This document shows positions 1-8,539 of a DNA stretch of 64,000 bases, piece after piece. Each line of letters starts with the position of its first letter. Position 1 is the stretch's first letter. This stretch comes from Ferruginibacter sp. (lineage in GTDB: Bacteria; Bacteroidota; Bacteroidia; Chitinophagales; Chitinophagaceae). Under the pieces are notes generated by a model. The model searched no databases and was not told where the DNA came from. It saw nothing but the letters and a program-made list of their open reading frames with translations. The translations under genes and the position numbers were made by a program. Location of the stretch: positions 1 through 64,000 of the forward strand of contig JANXSK010000199.1 of NCBI GenBank assembly GCA_025352695.1, read 5' to 3'.

Positions 1-94
1 CTTGAGTGAATATCGGCTGTCCGAGATAAGTAGTAGTTTTGTCCATATCAACATTGTTTGTGTGGTAACTACAAAGTTGATAAAGGGTGGCCAT
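1..94 (-). CDS. N-terminal fragment of an unidentified protein, cut by the window edge
   Basis: An open frame of 31 codons begins with ATG at 94 on the minus strand and runs off the left edge without a stop. Its start is MATLYQLCSYHTNNVDMDKT. A strong GGGAGG ribosome-binding sequence lies 5 bases upstream, which is unusual in this window, where most genes lack one; this is the main reason to believe the start. It lies downstream of and in the same direction as the Fur-family gene (51 bases apart), so co-transcription is possible. I do not recognise the family. Confidence 0.42.
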   Translation of the reverse strand, partial: MATLYQLCSYHTNNVDMDKTTTYLGQPIFTQ

Positions 95-144
95 AAAACC
101 TCCCTTATTTTAAATTATTTCGGACAATACTAATTATTAATCAT

Positions 145-558
145 TTACTGGCAATCATCGCAAATGCCATTTACAACCATGGCTGCATTTTTTGGCTTAA
201 AGCCTGTCGGCAGTTTTACAATTGGCACTGTTACTTCATCAAGGCAAATGGTTTTATTGCAATCTTCACAAACAAAATGAACATGGTTATCATGATGATG
301 ACCGGCTTCGCAATTATCTTTACAAAGGGCGTATAAAATGGAATTATCAGTGGTAGGTATCAGATGAACGATTCCTTTATCAACAAAAGTTTGAAGGGTA
401 CGGTACACGGTTACTCGATCAAAATTTTCGCCAGTATTTTTTTCAATATCTGCATGAGCCAATGCACCATTGCTATTTAAAAAAAGTTCCAATATTTTTT
501 TACGGCCTTCAGTTACACTAAGCTGGTTTTTTTTTAAAATATCGAGTAATCCTTCCAT
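145..558 (-). CDS. Fur-family metal-responsive transcriptional repressor
   Basis: Metal-sensing repressor of the Fur/Zur/PerR superfamily, 137 residues from the ATG at 558. The N-terminal winged helix includes a DRVTVYRTL recognition-helix sequence. The dimerisation part has a His-rich HHHDNHVHF metal site (about residues 87-95) and two CxxC pairs, CEDC (97-100) and CDDC (133-136), which form the structural zinc site in this family. The frame stays open up to 612, but the added leader MILLFINKII... is not Fur-like and would overlap the upstream SCO gene, so the internal ATG is preferred. Which metal it senses (Fe, Zn or Mn) cannot be told. Its upstream neighbour is a SCO-type copper protein, so a role in metal homeostasis is plausible. 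Confidence 0.93.
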   Translation of the reverse strand: MEGLLDILKKNQLSVTEGRKKILELFLNSNGALAHADIEKNTGENFDRVTVYRTLQTFVDKGIVHLIPTTDNSILYALCKDNCEAGHHHDNHVHFVCEDCNKTICLDEVTVPIVKLPTGFKPKNAAMVVNGICDDCQ

Positions 559-608
559 TGCAGTATTTTTAAATTCTCTTGTTATAATTTTATTTATAAA
601 TAATAAAA

Positions 609-1325
609 TCAATATCCCTTCAATGCCCTATTCTGGTGTTTTTCTTTTAACAACCCTTTTATATCTTTTAATAATTTTTGCATCTCCTCTTCTTTCAATC
701 CATCATAAATACCCCTTACATTAGTCTGCTTATCAAGTAGCGCAAATAATTGCGTATGTATAAACTGATCAGCAATATTTTGAGAAGAATCCGGTTTATT
801 ATTATCAATTAAATAACTATGACGAGCCATATCGTACAAAGCCGTTTTATTGCCAGTTACAAAAATCCAATTAGAATTATCCGGTACTTTTTTGCTGCCT
901 GTAGCTGTGTCATAATCAATTTTAAAAGAGCCGTCGACGTTCGTTACCAATTTGCCATTCAGCATCTTTGCTTCATATTGTTTTAACAATGGCAAAGAAT
1001 CTACTTCCGGCATACAGGTATGCGAAACAATCATAAAGTTGCTATCCGTTTTAAATGCATCATATACCCTGCGCATATTAGCATTCATCTTTGGGCAAAT
1101 ACCTTTACAGGTTGTAAAAAAAAACTCTGCCACATAAACTTTTCCATCTACATCTTTTTCTGTAACCGTTTTACCATTTTGATTGATAAATGAAAATGCC
1201 TGTACATTATTATTTATAATAGGAAGACTAGAGCGAGAAATATCAGTTTGAGTAAATACATAAATAAAATATCCGCCAAACAGCAAAATAAAAAACCCAA
1301 GATACCAAAGCCATTTTTTATTCAT
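609..1325 (-). CDS. SCO1/SenC-family thioredoxin-fold copper/redox protein
   Basis: Membrane-anchored SCO-family protein of 238 residues. SCO proteins deliver copper to, or reduce the CuA site of, cytochrome c oxidase. One N-terminal membrane helix (about residues 5-25) anchors a thioredoxin-fold domain facing the periplasm. The copper-binding CxxxC is visible (C73-K-G-I-C77), with the expected distal histidine in FIHTQLFALLD (about H190). It sits 50 bases upstream of the Fur-family gene in the same direction and probably shares its transcript. A TAACTTTG promoter box lies 13 bases before the ATG. Assignment to the family is firm; the client oxidase is not in this window. Confidence 0.93.
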   Translation of the reverse strand: MNKKWLWYLGFFILLFGGYFIYVFTQTDISRSSLPIINNNVQAFSFINQNGKTVTEKDVDGKVYVAEFFFTTCKGICPKMNANMRRVYDAFKTDSNFMIVSHTCMPEVDSLPLLKQYEAKMLNGKLVTNVDGSFKIDYDTATGSKKVPDNSNWIFVTGNKTALYDMARHSYLIDNNKPDSSQNIADQFIHTQLFALLDKQTNVRGIYDGLKEEEMQKLLKDIKGLLKEKHQNRALKGY

Positions 1326-1338
1326 TTTATAATTTTTA

Positions 1339-1346
1339 CAAAGTTA
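1339..1346 (-). promoter_or_regulatory. Bacteroidota -7 promoter box for the SCO-fur genes
   Basis: The minus strand reads TAACTTTG, an exact match to the TAnnTTTG consensus of the Bacteroidota primary sigma factor. It lies 13 bases before the SCO-family ATG. A TTG about 16 bases further upstream could be the -33 element, slightly closer than usual. Confidence 0.55.
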
Positions 1347-1402
1347 CAGCCAAACTCATTGCCAACATAAAGCTGTTTACCTCATTTAATAATAATTAAA
1401 AC

Positions 1403-1433
1403 TTGCAACCTTATTGCAAATATACTATCTTTG
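1403..1433 (+). promoter_or_regulatory. Promoter of the MerC-like gene (TTG -33, TATCTTTG -7)
   Basis: TTG at 1403-1405 and TATCTTTG at 1426-1433 are separated by 20 bases, fitting the Bacteroidota promoter consensus. The -7 box ends only 9 bases before the ATG at 1443, so the transcript would have a leader of a few bases at most. The box contains the TTG at 1431, which is the reason to reject that TTG as a start codon. Confidence 0.65.
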
Positions 1434-1442
1434 AAGGCTAAT

Positions 1443-1832
1443 ATGAACATAAAAATAAACTGGGATGCGATGGGTATTAGCACATCAATAGCTTGTGCCA
1501 TTCACTGTGCTGTATTACCAATTATGGTGAGCTCTTTGCCCATATTAGGCATCAATATTATTCACAATTTGTTTTTTGAGTGGGGAATGATTACACTTGC
1601 TTTTATAGTTGGATCTTATTCCTTATTTCATGGGTATATAAAACACCATCGTTCTTTTATTCCTGTGCTTACTTTTTCCGTTGGATTTATTTTCCTAGTA
1701 TTAAAACAGTTCTTCTCCCAATACGAATATTTATTTTTAATCATTGCAGTGGTTTTAATAATTTCAGCGCATTATTATAATTATCGTTTGTGTCATCAAA
1801 GCAAATGCTCCTCACCCCACCATCAACACTAA
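1443..1832 (+). CDS. MerC-domain integral membrane protein
   Basis: Small polytopic membrane protein of 129 residues with four predicted helices. The first helix carries the MerC signature, a D-x-x-G-x-x-x-S-x-x-C-A-x-H-C-x-x-x-P pattern in WDAMGISTSIACAIHCAVLP. MerC proteins are inner-membrane mercuric ion transporters in mer operons, but chromosomal Bacteroidota members occur without mer genes and their substrate is unknown. The C-terminus is rich in His and Cys (CHQSKCSSPHHQH), which suggests metal binding. It is divergent from the SCO-fur pair, so a shared metal-homeostasis role is possible but inferred. No merA, merR or merT is nearby. Confidence 0.85.
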   Translation: MNIKINWDAMGISTSIACAIHCAVLPIMVSSLPILGINIIHNLFFEWGMITLAFIVGSYSLFHGYIKHHRSFIPVLTFSVGFIFLVLKQFFSQYEYLFLIIAVVLIISAHYYNYRLCHQSKCSSPHHQH

Positions 1833-1946
1833 CTGTAGTTTAAAAAAAGGTACACAATCGTTTTATTATAGTATTGTATTTTTAAAAAAGTGCCCTGTTT
1901 GTAAGTGTACAATATCATCTATTTTTATGTCTTAAATTGTTTTATT

Positions 1947-2375
1947 ATGGCAAGGCTCATTATTATAGTTGTTACTTTATTTTTATCAATACCCATTGTG
2001 AATGCCCAGTTAAAAGACGAAGCAAGTATCCGCATTATTTTAGCAGAACAAACTAGCGAGTGGAACAAGGGAAACCTGGAGGCTTTTATGAAAGGGTATT
2101 GGAAGAGTGATTCATTGATGTTTATTGGTAAAAGCGGTATTACTTATGGCTGGCAAAAAGCGCTGGATAATTACAAAAAAGGTTACCCTGATACTGCCGC
2201 TATGGGCAAATTAAATTTTGACATAATTAAAGTAAAGCGTTTAGCTCCAGATTACTTTTTTGTAGTTGGTAAATGGTATTTAACAAGAAGTATCGGCGAT
2301 ATTGCCGGAGCATATACACTCCTTTTTCTTAAAATAGGAGATAAATGGGTTATTGTTAACGACCATAGTAGTTAA
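1947..2375 (+). CDS. Secreted NTF2-like (SnoaL/DUF4440-type) protein
   Basis: Protein of 142 residues with an N-terminal signal peptide (MARLIIIVVTLFLSIPIVNAQ, cleavage near residue 21), followed by one alpha+beta cone fold of the NTF2/SnoaL superfamily. Supporting pattern: helix with W-N-K-G-N-L-E-A-F-M, then W-K-S-D-S-L-M-F-I-G, a G-W-x-x-A-L-x-N-Y segment, and a C-terminal V-x-G-K-W-Y-L-T-R strand ending in W-V-I-V-N-D-H-S-S. These domains are used both as enzymes and as binding modules, so no reaction can be assigned. The start is the ATG at 1947 because it begins exactly at the signal peptide; the frame is open further upstream to 1905 without a better start. Confidence 0.85.
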   Translation: MARLIIIVVTLFLSIPIVNAQLKDEASIRIILAEQTSEWNKGNLEAFMKGYWKSDSLMFIGKSGITYGWQKALDNYKKGYPDTAAMGKLNFDIIKVKRLAPDYFFVVGKWYLTRSIGDIAGAYTLLFLKIGDKWVIVNDHSS

Positions 2376-2438
2376 CATAATAATACTGCAAATTACCATA
2401 ATAAGACAAGTGTAATTTTATAAAATAAGCTTATAAAT

Positions 2439-5400
2439 TTATGATTCAGCCTTCAGGTAAATAATAAATTTACTTCCCTTTCCAACTTCGCTTTCTACAA
2501 TAATATTACCTTTTGCTGCATCTACAATTTTTTTAGCAAGGTAAAGTCCAATACCGTTACCTTCTCCACTTGGGTAAGGTTTAGTATTCATCTCAAATAT
2601 TCTTTCAAAATTCTTTTTGGCTATACCGATGCCATTATCCTGAACCGATAAAACAATTTTATCGCCCTCTTTTCTAGTATGAACATTTATTACTGTCTTT
2701 TGTACCAAAGTATATTTAATACTGTTACTAATAAGAATATATAAAATACTTCTGAGATTTTTTTTTGAAAAGAGAATTTGCTTGACCTCAAAATCTCTAT
2801 TGATGACTGCTTTGTCTAATTTAATTTTATCTTCAAGGCTCCATTCAATACTGTTTAATATCTCATCTAAATCAACTTTTTCTCTTGCCTTCATATCGTT
2901 TTCAATGGTGGCTATAGTGGCAATATCATTTATCAGGGCCCGGAATTTTTTAACGGAACTATTTATTATACTCAAAAATCTATTAAGCTCAGGATCTATC
3001 ACTTTTACTTCATTCATTACACCAATACTAAGCTCAATATTAGCCAATGGCCCTAAAAGATTATGCGAAGTTGTATTCACAAAATTATCAAGATCGGCAT
3101 TGATGCGTAACAAACTTTTATTCTTTTTATCAAGCTCTTGTTGCGTTCTTTTTAATGCGGTAATATCATTAAAAGTTATAATTGCACCGGGGCTTATATT
3201 GTCTGAATGTTGTATATATGGCATCGTCATTATCTGGTACCACTTGCCATTGTCCGTTTCAATCTCCTTTGTAATGATTCCTCCTTCGGCTATCACTTTC
3301 TTAATATCTTCTGTAATAGTTTCAAATTTAATATTGGTACTAATATTACTTAATGGCCTACCAATATCAGATGGCAACAGGTTAATTTGTTTAACTGTAC
3401 CCGGCGAAAATTTCATCAGCAGCAAATCGTTGTTTACAAATAATTGACCATTAATGTTGCTTCTGAAATAATTGTTAAGATCATCATTAATTTCAAGCAG
3501 CTCTTTATTTTTTAATTGGTAATCAGTATTAATTGTATGCAGCTCTTCGTTTACAGATTGCATCTCTTCATTAGTACTTTGCATTTCTTCATTTGCTGAA
3601 AGCAGTTCCTCATTAAATGATTGCATATTCTCATAGGAAGCATCCACCTGTAAATAAGCAGTATGCAATTTTTGTTTTAATTCATTTAGCTCCTCTTCTA
3701 GATTAATGGTGTATTGATCAAGGTAATTTTTTTCATCAAAAAGTATAGCTTCATTTTGTAAAGTTATTGGCGGTTTATCTTCATTAAAAGTTACCATTAA
3801 AAATTGTAGCAATCCCTTTCTTTGTTTTATAGGAATTACAGAAAGATTCACAAAATATTTAATTTCGTTTATTTTAATTGGTATCCTATTTACAGTAACT
3901 TTTTTGTTTGTTTTTAATGCATTTGAACTTAGTGTATTAAAGGCTACAGCAAGTGGCCTTGGAAGTAACTCAGCTAAATTTAATTTAAAGTTTTTTTGAA
4001 GCAGGTATTTTGTTGTATCACCAAATGATTTAACAACTTGGTTGTTTTCATCCACACAAACTACCAGATAGTCCAGTTCGTTTACCAAGGTTTTATTTAC
4101 TGCCTCCGTTAAACCATTTACTCCATTTGTAATTATCTCTTTTAGTGAAGAAATGGGAAAAGTTTGCTTCTTATCAATTAATACAGGTAATGAAAATGCA
4201 TCAAAGCGCACAAACCTTTTAGTTTCAAGATTTTTATAAATTTTCCATTTTTTATTTACAATTTCAAGATTATGAATTATTGACAAAGGATTTTCGCTGG
4301 AACCTAAAAATAAATACCCTTCCATTTTAAGACCGAACAAGAGCAGTAAAAATATTTTTTTCTGCAATGCCGGGGTCATGTAAATAAGCAGGTTACGACA
4401 ACTGATTAAATGCATATTGCAATAGGGTGGATTTTTTATCAGGTCGTGCTGCGCAAAAATTACCATCTTTCGTATCTCCTGTATTACCCTGTAATTATTG
4501 CCTTCCTTAATAAAATATTTTTCAAGTCGCTTAGGTGTTACATCTTTTGCTATAGTTAAATTATAAATTCCTTTGCTTGCAAATAGCAACGCGACATTAT
4601 CAATATCAGTAGCAAAAATCTTTACTACTGTACCTTTATATTTATCTGTTAATTGCTCAAATAAAAGTATAGCCAGCGAAAATGCCTCTTCTCCTGTTGC
4701 ACAACCTGTTACCCACATTTTTAATTCTTCATCCGGTGCTAGATTTTTGAGAATACCGGGGATTGTATTTTTTTCAATAAAATCAAATGCATCCTTATTT
4801 CTGAAAAATGAGGTAACACTAATAAGGAAATCCTGAGTAAGTGTTTCTATTTCATGGGGCGTAACTTTTAAAAAATCAATATAATTGACTAGCCCAATGA
4901 AATTATTATAAGTTGCTCTTCTTTTGATTCTTCTTAAAATGGTTGATTGTTTATAATCCGAAAAATCGTGTGGCGACTGTTCTTTAATTAAATTAATAAT
5001 GGTGGCAACATTTTTTTCATCATCTTCTTTATCTAATAATAATTGGCTTCCGTGATTTACATATTCATCAATAGTGGCTGGCATTGCTTCAGGTTCCAGT
5101 ACAAAATCTACCAGGCCGGTGGCTATAGCATAGGAAGGCATACTCCCAAACTCAGTAGTTTCTGGATTACGTGCCATTACCATTCCACCAGCTTTTTTTA
5201 TCGCTTTAACTCCTTCTGTACCATCAGATCCTAATCCGGAAAGAATTACTCCAATTGCCATTTTACCACTATTTGCTGCCAGTGAATTAAAAAATTCATT
5301 TATAGTAAGATTAGGTCCTTTTCGTTTTTCTTTATCCGTTAAAAAAAATTTATTATCCACTATCGTCATGAATTTATCATTTGGGATAAGGTACACTTCA

Positions 5401-5621
5401 TTACTTTGAACAGTCATTTTATTTTCAACTTCTTTAACAAGCAGCTTACTATGGCTTGCCAGTAATTCCACCATCCTGCTTTTAAAGTCGGGTGATAAAT
5501 GCTGCACAATTACATACGAAACTCCATCTAATGGAGTGTGATCAAAAAAAGAGTTAATCTCTTCCATCCCACCAGCAGAGGCACCAATTGCAATAATATG
5601 GTGTGGTACTTTTGTTAACAT
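2439..5621 (-). CDS. CheB-CheR fusion with PAS and histidine kinase domains
   Basis: Multidomain signalling protein of 1060 residues. Residues 1-190 form a CheB methylesterase domain with catalytic Ser15 (GASAGG), His41 (QHLSP) and Asp133 (GSDGTEG). Residues 210-480 form a CheR SAM-dependent methyltransferase (ILRRIKRRA; VTGCATGEEAFSLAILL; SCRNLLIYM). Residues 650-720 are a coiled coil with repeated N-E-E-M-Q-S heptads, then a PAS domain, then a histidine kinase with the H-box SHNLLGPL, N-box SNSIKYT and G-boxes DNGIGIA and GEGNGIGLYLAKK. No receiver domain is present on CheB, and no Che or MCP genes are nearby, so its role in classical chemotaxis is doubtful; sensor kinase activity is likely. 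It appears to be monocistronic. Confidence 0.95.
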   Translation of the reverse strand: MLTKVPHHIIAIGASAGGMEEINSFFDHTPLDGVSYVIVQHLSPDFKSRMVELLASHSKLLVKEVENKMTVQSNEVYLIPNDKFMTIVDNKFFLTDKEKRKGPNLTINEFFNSLAANSGKMAIGVILSGLGSDGTEGVKAIKKAGGMVMARNPETTEFGSMPSYAIATGLVDFVLEPEAMPATIDEYVNHGSQLLLDKEDDEKNVATIINLIKEQSPHDFSDYKQSTILRRIKRRATYNNFIGLVNYIDFLKVTPHEIETLTQDFLISVTSFFRNKDAFDFIEKNTIPGILKNLAPDEELKMWVTGCATGEEAFSLAILLFEQLTDKYKGTVVKIFATDIDNVALLFASKGIYNLTIAKDVTPKRLEKYFIKEGNNYRVIQEIRKMVIFAQHDLIKNPPYCNMHLISCRNLLIYMTPALQKKIFLLLLFGLKMEGYLFLGSSENPLSIIHNLEIVNKKWKIYKNLETKRFVRFDAFSLPVLIDKKQTFPISSLKEIITNGVNGLTEAVNKTLVNELDYLVVCVDENNQVVKSFGDTTKYLLQKNFKLNLAELLPRPLAVAFNTLSSNALKTNKKVTVNRIPIKINEIKYFVNLSVIPIKQRKGLLQFLMVTFNEDKPPITLQNEAILFDEKNYLDQYTINLEEELNELKQKLHTAYLQVDASYENMQSFNEELLSANEEMQSTNEEMQSVNEELHTINTDYQLKNKELLEINDDLNNYFRSNINGQLFVNNDLLLMKFSPGTVKQINLLPSDIGRPLSNISTNIKFETITEDIKKVIAEGGIITKEIETDNGKWYQIMTMPYIQHSDNISPGAIITFNDITALKRTQQELDKKNKSLLRINADLDNFVNTTSHNLLGPLANIELSIGVMNEVKVIDPELNRFLSIINSSVKKFRALINDIATIATIENDMKAREKVDLDEILNSIEWSLEDKIKLDKAVINRDFEVKQILFSKKNLRSILYILISNSIKYTLVQKTVINVHTRKEGDKIVLSVQDNGIGIAKKNFERIFEMNTKPYPSGEGNGIGLYLAKKIVDAAKGNIIVESEVGKGSKFIIYLKAES

Positions 5622-5853
5622 TAAATTTGTTTTAAAATGGAGTAAAGAGAAGTTAGGTAATAATACCTGCGTAAAGCTAATTCTATTTAATTAAAAATTT
5701 GTGCCCAATAGCAAGCACCACTGCGCATTTTAACTTATTTTATCACCGCATATTATAGCCAATCAAATAATTATAAGTACAAAACCAAAATGAATTTATT
5801 TACAGCTATAGTTTTTTGTAATCTTATTTATTGATTACCACATCAGCAGTTTT

Positions 5854-6084
5854 TTACTCGCCAATTTCTTTCCAGCCTTTCCATTTTTTTTTGAAATAAT
5901 AAATAAGTGCTACAAAACTTACAATGAACCATATATAAAAAATAAAATTGCCAATAGAAGGCTGGTGTTCAAAAAAGGCAAAGTTAAAATAAATCCCAAA
6001 ACTCATATTAACCAGTAACCAAACCATACTCATCGAAATGGTTTGCAATATGCGGACTAAAAATTCTCTTATATCAGGTTCCAT
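5854..6084 (-). CDS. Small two-helix membrane protein, conserved hypothetical
   Basis: Protein of 76 residues with two hydrophobic segments (about 10-38 and 45-65) and a basic C-terminal tail KKKWKGWKEIGE. The positive charge at the end suggests that the C-terminus is cytoplasmic. I do not recognise a named domain, although the length, layout and clean start support a real gene. It lies upstream of the CheB-CheR gene on the same strand, separated by 232 bases in which I see no convincing gene or terminator. Confidence 0.7.
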   Translation of the reverse strand: MEPDIREFLVRILQTISMSMVWLLVNMSFGIYFNFAFFEHQPSIGNFIFYIWFIVSFVALIYYFKKKWKGWKEIGE

Positions 6085-6148
6085 CTTATTAAAATAGCTT
6101 ATTAATAAAGTTCGTGTTTTAGTTGGTGATTAAAAAAATTTGTACAAA

Positions 6149-6937
6149 CTATTTAATGAGCAACTTTTTAAACGCTGCACTATCCCCGTTAAACACATTA
6201 AAATCAACGTAAGCATCAATACCATTTACCAGTCCGGTTTCATTGTGTTGCCAAAAAATCCAGTTGCGGCTAATATGTGGTTTATCTTTTACCAAATAAT
6301 GTGCTACCCATAAAGGGTAATGATCAAACTTATCTCCTAAAAATTTTTTATAAAAAAATGCATTTGTATAAATAATGGGTTTTACATGATAGTGTGCTTC
6401 TACTAACAACAGCCATTCCTGTACACCCAATTGTAATTTCGGAAGGCTTGTACTATTTATATGTTCAACATCTAATACCGGCGGTAAATCTCCGCTATCA
6501 AGGGTTACGGTTTCAATAAAATTTTGTGCCTGAGCCCTGCCGCTTTTTGAAGGAATAAAAAAATGATATGCGCCTCTTGTTATCTCTGCCTTTTTTACTG
6601 CTGCCCAATTTTTTTTAAATTGTTCATCTACATTTTGAACACCTTCTGTAGCTTTTATAAATCCAAACCCAATTTTTATATTTTTAATCTGCATAACCTT
6701 AACATCTTCCCAATTAATAAAAGACTGATGACGACTAACATCAATGCCATGTATAGTATAGTTTACCGGCATATCAATTCCAAAACCTGGATAACGTACA
6801 AATTTTGGCTTATTTAAAAAATAAAGGCTATAATAAGTTGCTGCTGCTATTGCTGATAATGCAATGATGATGATAATTATTTTTTTTTCTGGATTTTTCT
6901 TTTTTCTTTTTGCCACGATTAATTTAATACTATGCAA
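6149..6937 (-). CDS. Glycoside hydrolase family 25 lysozyme, membrane-anchored
   Basis: Muramidase of the GH25 family (262 residues), cleaving the MurNAc-GlcNAc bond of peptidoglycan. A lysine-rich start (RKKKNPEKK) is followed by a hydrophobic anchor (about 20-42), placing the enzyme in the periplasm. The family signatures are visible: HGIDVSRHQ at the first strand, FIKATEG, RGAYHFF, and the catalytic Asp-x-Glu in PPVLDVEH. The C-terminal strand WIFWQHNETG...DAYVDFNVFNG matches the GH25 ending. The start may be ATG 6937 or the in-frame GTG at 6916, which would give VAKRKKKNPEKK. It may serve wall remodelling; no toxin-like export signal is seen. Confidence 0.93.
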   Translation of the reverse strand: MHSIKLIVAKRKKKNPEKKIIIIIIALSAIAAATYYSLYFLNKPKFVRYPGFGIDMPVNYTIHGIDVSRHQSFINWEDVKVMQIKNIKIGFGFIKATEGVQNVDEQFKKNWAAVKKAEITRGAYHFFIPSKSGRAQAQNFIETVTLDSGDLPPVLDVEHINSTSLPKLQLGVQEWLLLVEAHYHVKPIIYTNAFFYKKFLGDKFDHYPLWVAHYLVKDKPHISRNWIFWQHNETGLVNGIDAYVDFNVFNGDSAAFKKLLIK

Positions 6938-7401
6938 AAATGCATAAAAGTAGTAACACTATCGGTTTTATTAGTATCGTTGTAGTTGTTAAGATATTGA
7001 ATTAAACATTTTTTAACTTTGTGAATTTAAATAAATCTAAAGAAATTAGGAGTATAAAAATCAATACTCTTTATAAATCTGCCTATTTATTTATCATTAT
7101 AATTATAGCAATTGAATTAGCAAATGCAGAAAATATTTTTTATCACAAACCAAGGTAGATTCATGAAAGCTTCTTTTAATAAATTTTATTGAACTGAATA
7201 TAATCTTTCATAATTATCAAAATTTTGTTAACGTAAATTTTTGCCTTATTAAAAATTTTAATTGCGAATCATTTTATACTGCAAAAGATGAAGAGATGCA
7301 TGGCGTAGCAAATTAGTTTCGATAGGTATTATTAAACATTTTTTTAAAAAGTACCGATATACTGCTGCTGCTTTTTTCATTTAAATAAACTTCTGATGAA
7401 C
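6938..7401. other. AT-rich intergenic region between lysozyme and radical SAM genes
   Basis: This region of about 460 bases has no gene I trust. A frame from GTG 7021 to TAG 7156 encodes 45 residues with a hydrophobic stretch, but its start overlaps a TAACTTTG promoter-like box (7014-7021), so it would not be in the message. A small inverted repeat GAGTAT/ATACTC lies at 7050-7055 and 7064-7069. The 14-mer ATTAAACATTTTTT occurs twice (7001 and 7332). Confidence 0.5.
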
Positions 7402-7409
7402 TAACTTTG
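7402..7409 (+). promoter_or_regulatory. -7 promoter box for the radical SAM gene
   Basis: TAACTTTG matches TAnnTTTG exactly and ends 4 bases before the ATG at 7414. If the start point is at the usual distance, transcription begins at or within a base or two of the A of ATG, giving a leaderless message. No clear -33 TTTG is seen. Confidence 0.55.
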
Positions 7410-7413
7410 CTAA

Positions 7414-8445
7414 ATGCCTAAAATCAATTGGAACGATACAGTTAACCTGGCGAGCAAAATTACTTTTAGAAGATTTTGGAATGGTATTAAAGTACTTTGT
7501 AGTTTTTATACAAGCAGGTTATTAGGCAAAGCGGTACAATGGGGATACCCAGTATCTATTTCTTTTGAACCTACCACCAGTTGCAATCTTCGTTGCCCGG
7601 AATGCCCGAGTGGATTAAGAGCTTTTACAAGGCCAACGGGTATGTTGCAAAAAGATTTTTTTACCAGAACCATTGATGAAATTCATAAGGAATTATTATA
7701 CCTCATTTTTTACTTTCAGGGCGAACCTTATCTAAATCCTGATTTTTTAGACATGGTAAAATATGCGAGCAGTAAAGGTATTTATACTGCTACATCTACC
7801 AATGCCCATTACCTTACAGACGCTGCCGCTAAAAAAACTATTGAAAGTGGTTTAGACAGGCTCATTATTTCTATAGATGGAACTACGCAGGATGTTTACC
7901 AACAATATCGCGTTGGCGGCAGTATTGATAAGGTTATCGAAGGAGCAAAAAAAGTTGTAAAGTGGAAAAAGGAACTGAATAGCAAAACTCCTTTTATATT
8001 TTTTCAGTTTTTAGTGGTGAAGCCCAATGAGCACCAGATTGAAGCCATTAAAAAAATGGCAAAAGAAATTGGAGTGGATGAAGTGCGGTTTAAAACTGCC
8101 CAGGTGTACAACTTTAAAACAGATCCTAATAATCTTATACCTACTATTGATAAATTTAGCAGGTATAAAAAAAATACAGATGGCAGTTATACTCCTAAAA
8201 ATAAATTAGCCAACCGGTGCTGGAAAATGCAACATGCCAACGTAATAACGTGGGATGGTTTGGTAGTACCCTGCTGCTTTGATAAAGATGCCATGCACCA
8301 TTTGGGTAATTTAAAAAATCAATCTTTCAAACAAATATGGAACAATGATAACTACAAACAGTTTCGCAGTCAATTAACAAATAGCCGCAAAAATATTGAC
8401 ATATGTGCCAATTGCAGTGAAGGTGCTTCTGTTTGGAAAGACTGA
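7414..8445 (+). CDS. Radical SAM/SPASM domain protein
   Basis: Radical S-adenosylmethionine enzyme of 343 residues. The [4Fe-4S] SAM cluster motif CxxxCxxC is at C57-N-L-R-C61-P-E-C64, directly after the strand SISFEPTTS. The C-terminal SPASM-type region has the extra cluster cysteines: C in NRCWKM, PCCFD and CANC. SPASM proteins modify peptides or proteins, or act on other substrates; here no precursor peptide gene is seen next to it, so the substrate is unknown. The gene is alone, with a hairpin (8454-8498) after its stop. Position and promoter suggest monocistronic expression. Confidence 0.93.
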   Translation: MPKINWNDTVNLASKITFRRFWNGIKVLCSFYTSRLLGKAVQWGYPVSISFEPTTSCNLRCPECPSGLRAFTRPTGMLQKDFFTRTIDEIHKELLYLIFYFQGEPYLNPDFLDMVKYASSKGIYTATSTNAHYLTDAAAKKTIESGLDRLIISIDGTTQDVYQQYRVGGSIDKVIEGAKKVVKWKKELNSKTPFIFFQFLVVKPNEHQIEAIKKMAKEIGVDEVRFKTAQVYNFKTDPNNLIPTIDKFSRYKKNTDGSYTPKNKLANRCWKMQHANVITWDGLVVPCCFDKDAMHHLGNLKNQSFKQIWNNDNYKQFRSQLTNSRKNIDICANCSEGASVWKD

Positions 8446-8453
8446 TTATTATA

Positions 8454-8498
8454 AAACTATAATTATAATATATTGCATAACATATTTCATTATAGTTT
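8454..8498 (+). terminator. AT-rich hairpin after the radical SAM gene, possible terminator
   Basis: A perfect 10-base inverted repeat, AAACTATAAT (8454-8463) and ATTATAGTTT (8489-8498), starts 9 bases after the stop codon. The loop is 25 bases and there is no long T run, so termination would be weak. It could instead be a dyad upstream of the next gene. Confidence 0.4.
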
Positions 8499-8539
8499 AA
8501 TAATAATTGTAATGGCTTGTATTCTGCTTAATTTAAAAT

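Noticed and set aside
1431-4000. A mercury-resistance operon around the MerC-like gene
   Set aside because: No merA, merR, merT or merP neighbours; the MerC domain alone is common in Bacteroidota chromosomes.
7021-7158. 45-residue frame from GTG with hydrophobic, signal-like segment
   Set aside because: The GTG is the last base region of a TAACTTTG promoter-like box, no other start codon follows in frame, and nothing recognisable is encoded.
7414-8445. A ribosomally made peptide cluster around the radical SAM/SPASM gene
   Set aside because: No precursor peptide, peptidase or exporter lies next to it; the neighbours are unrelated.
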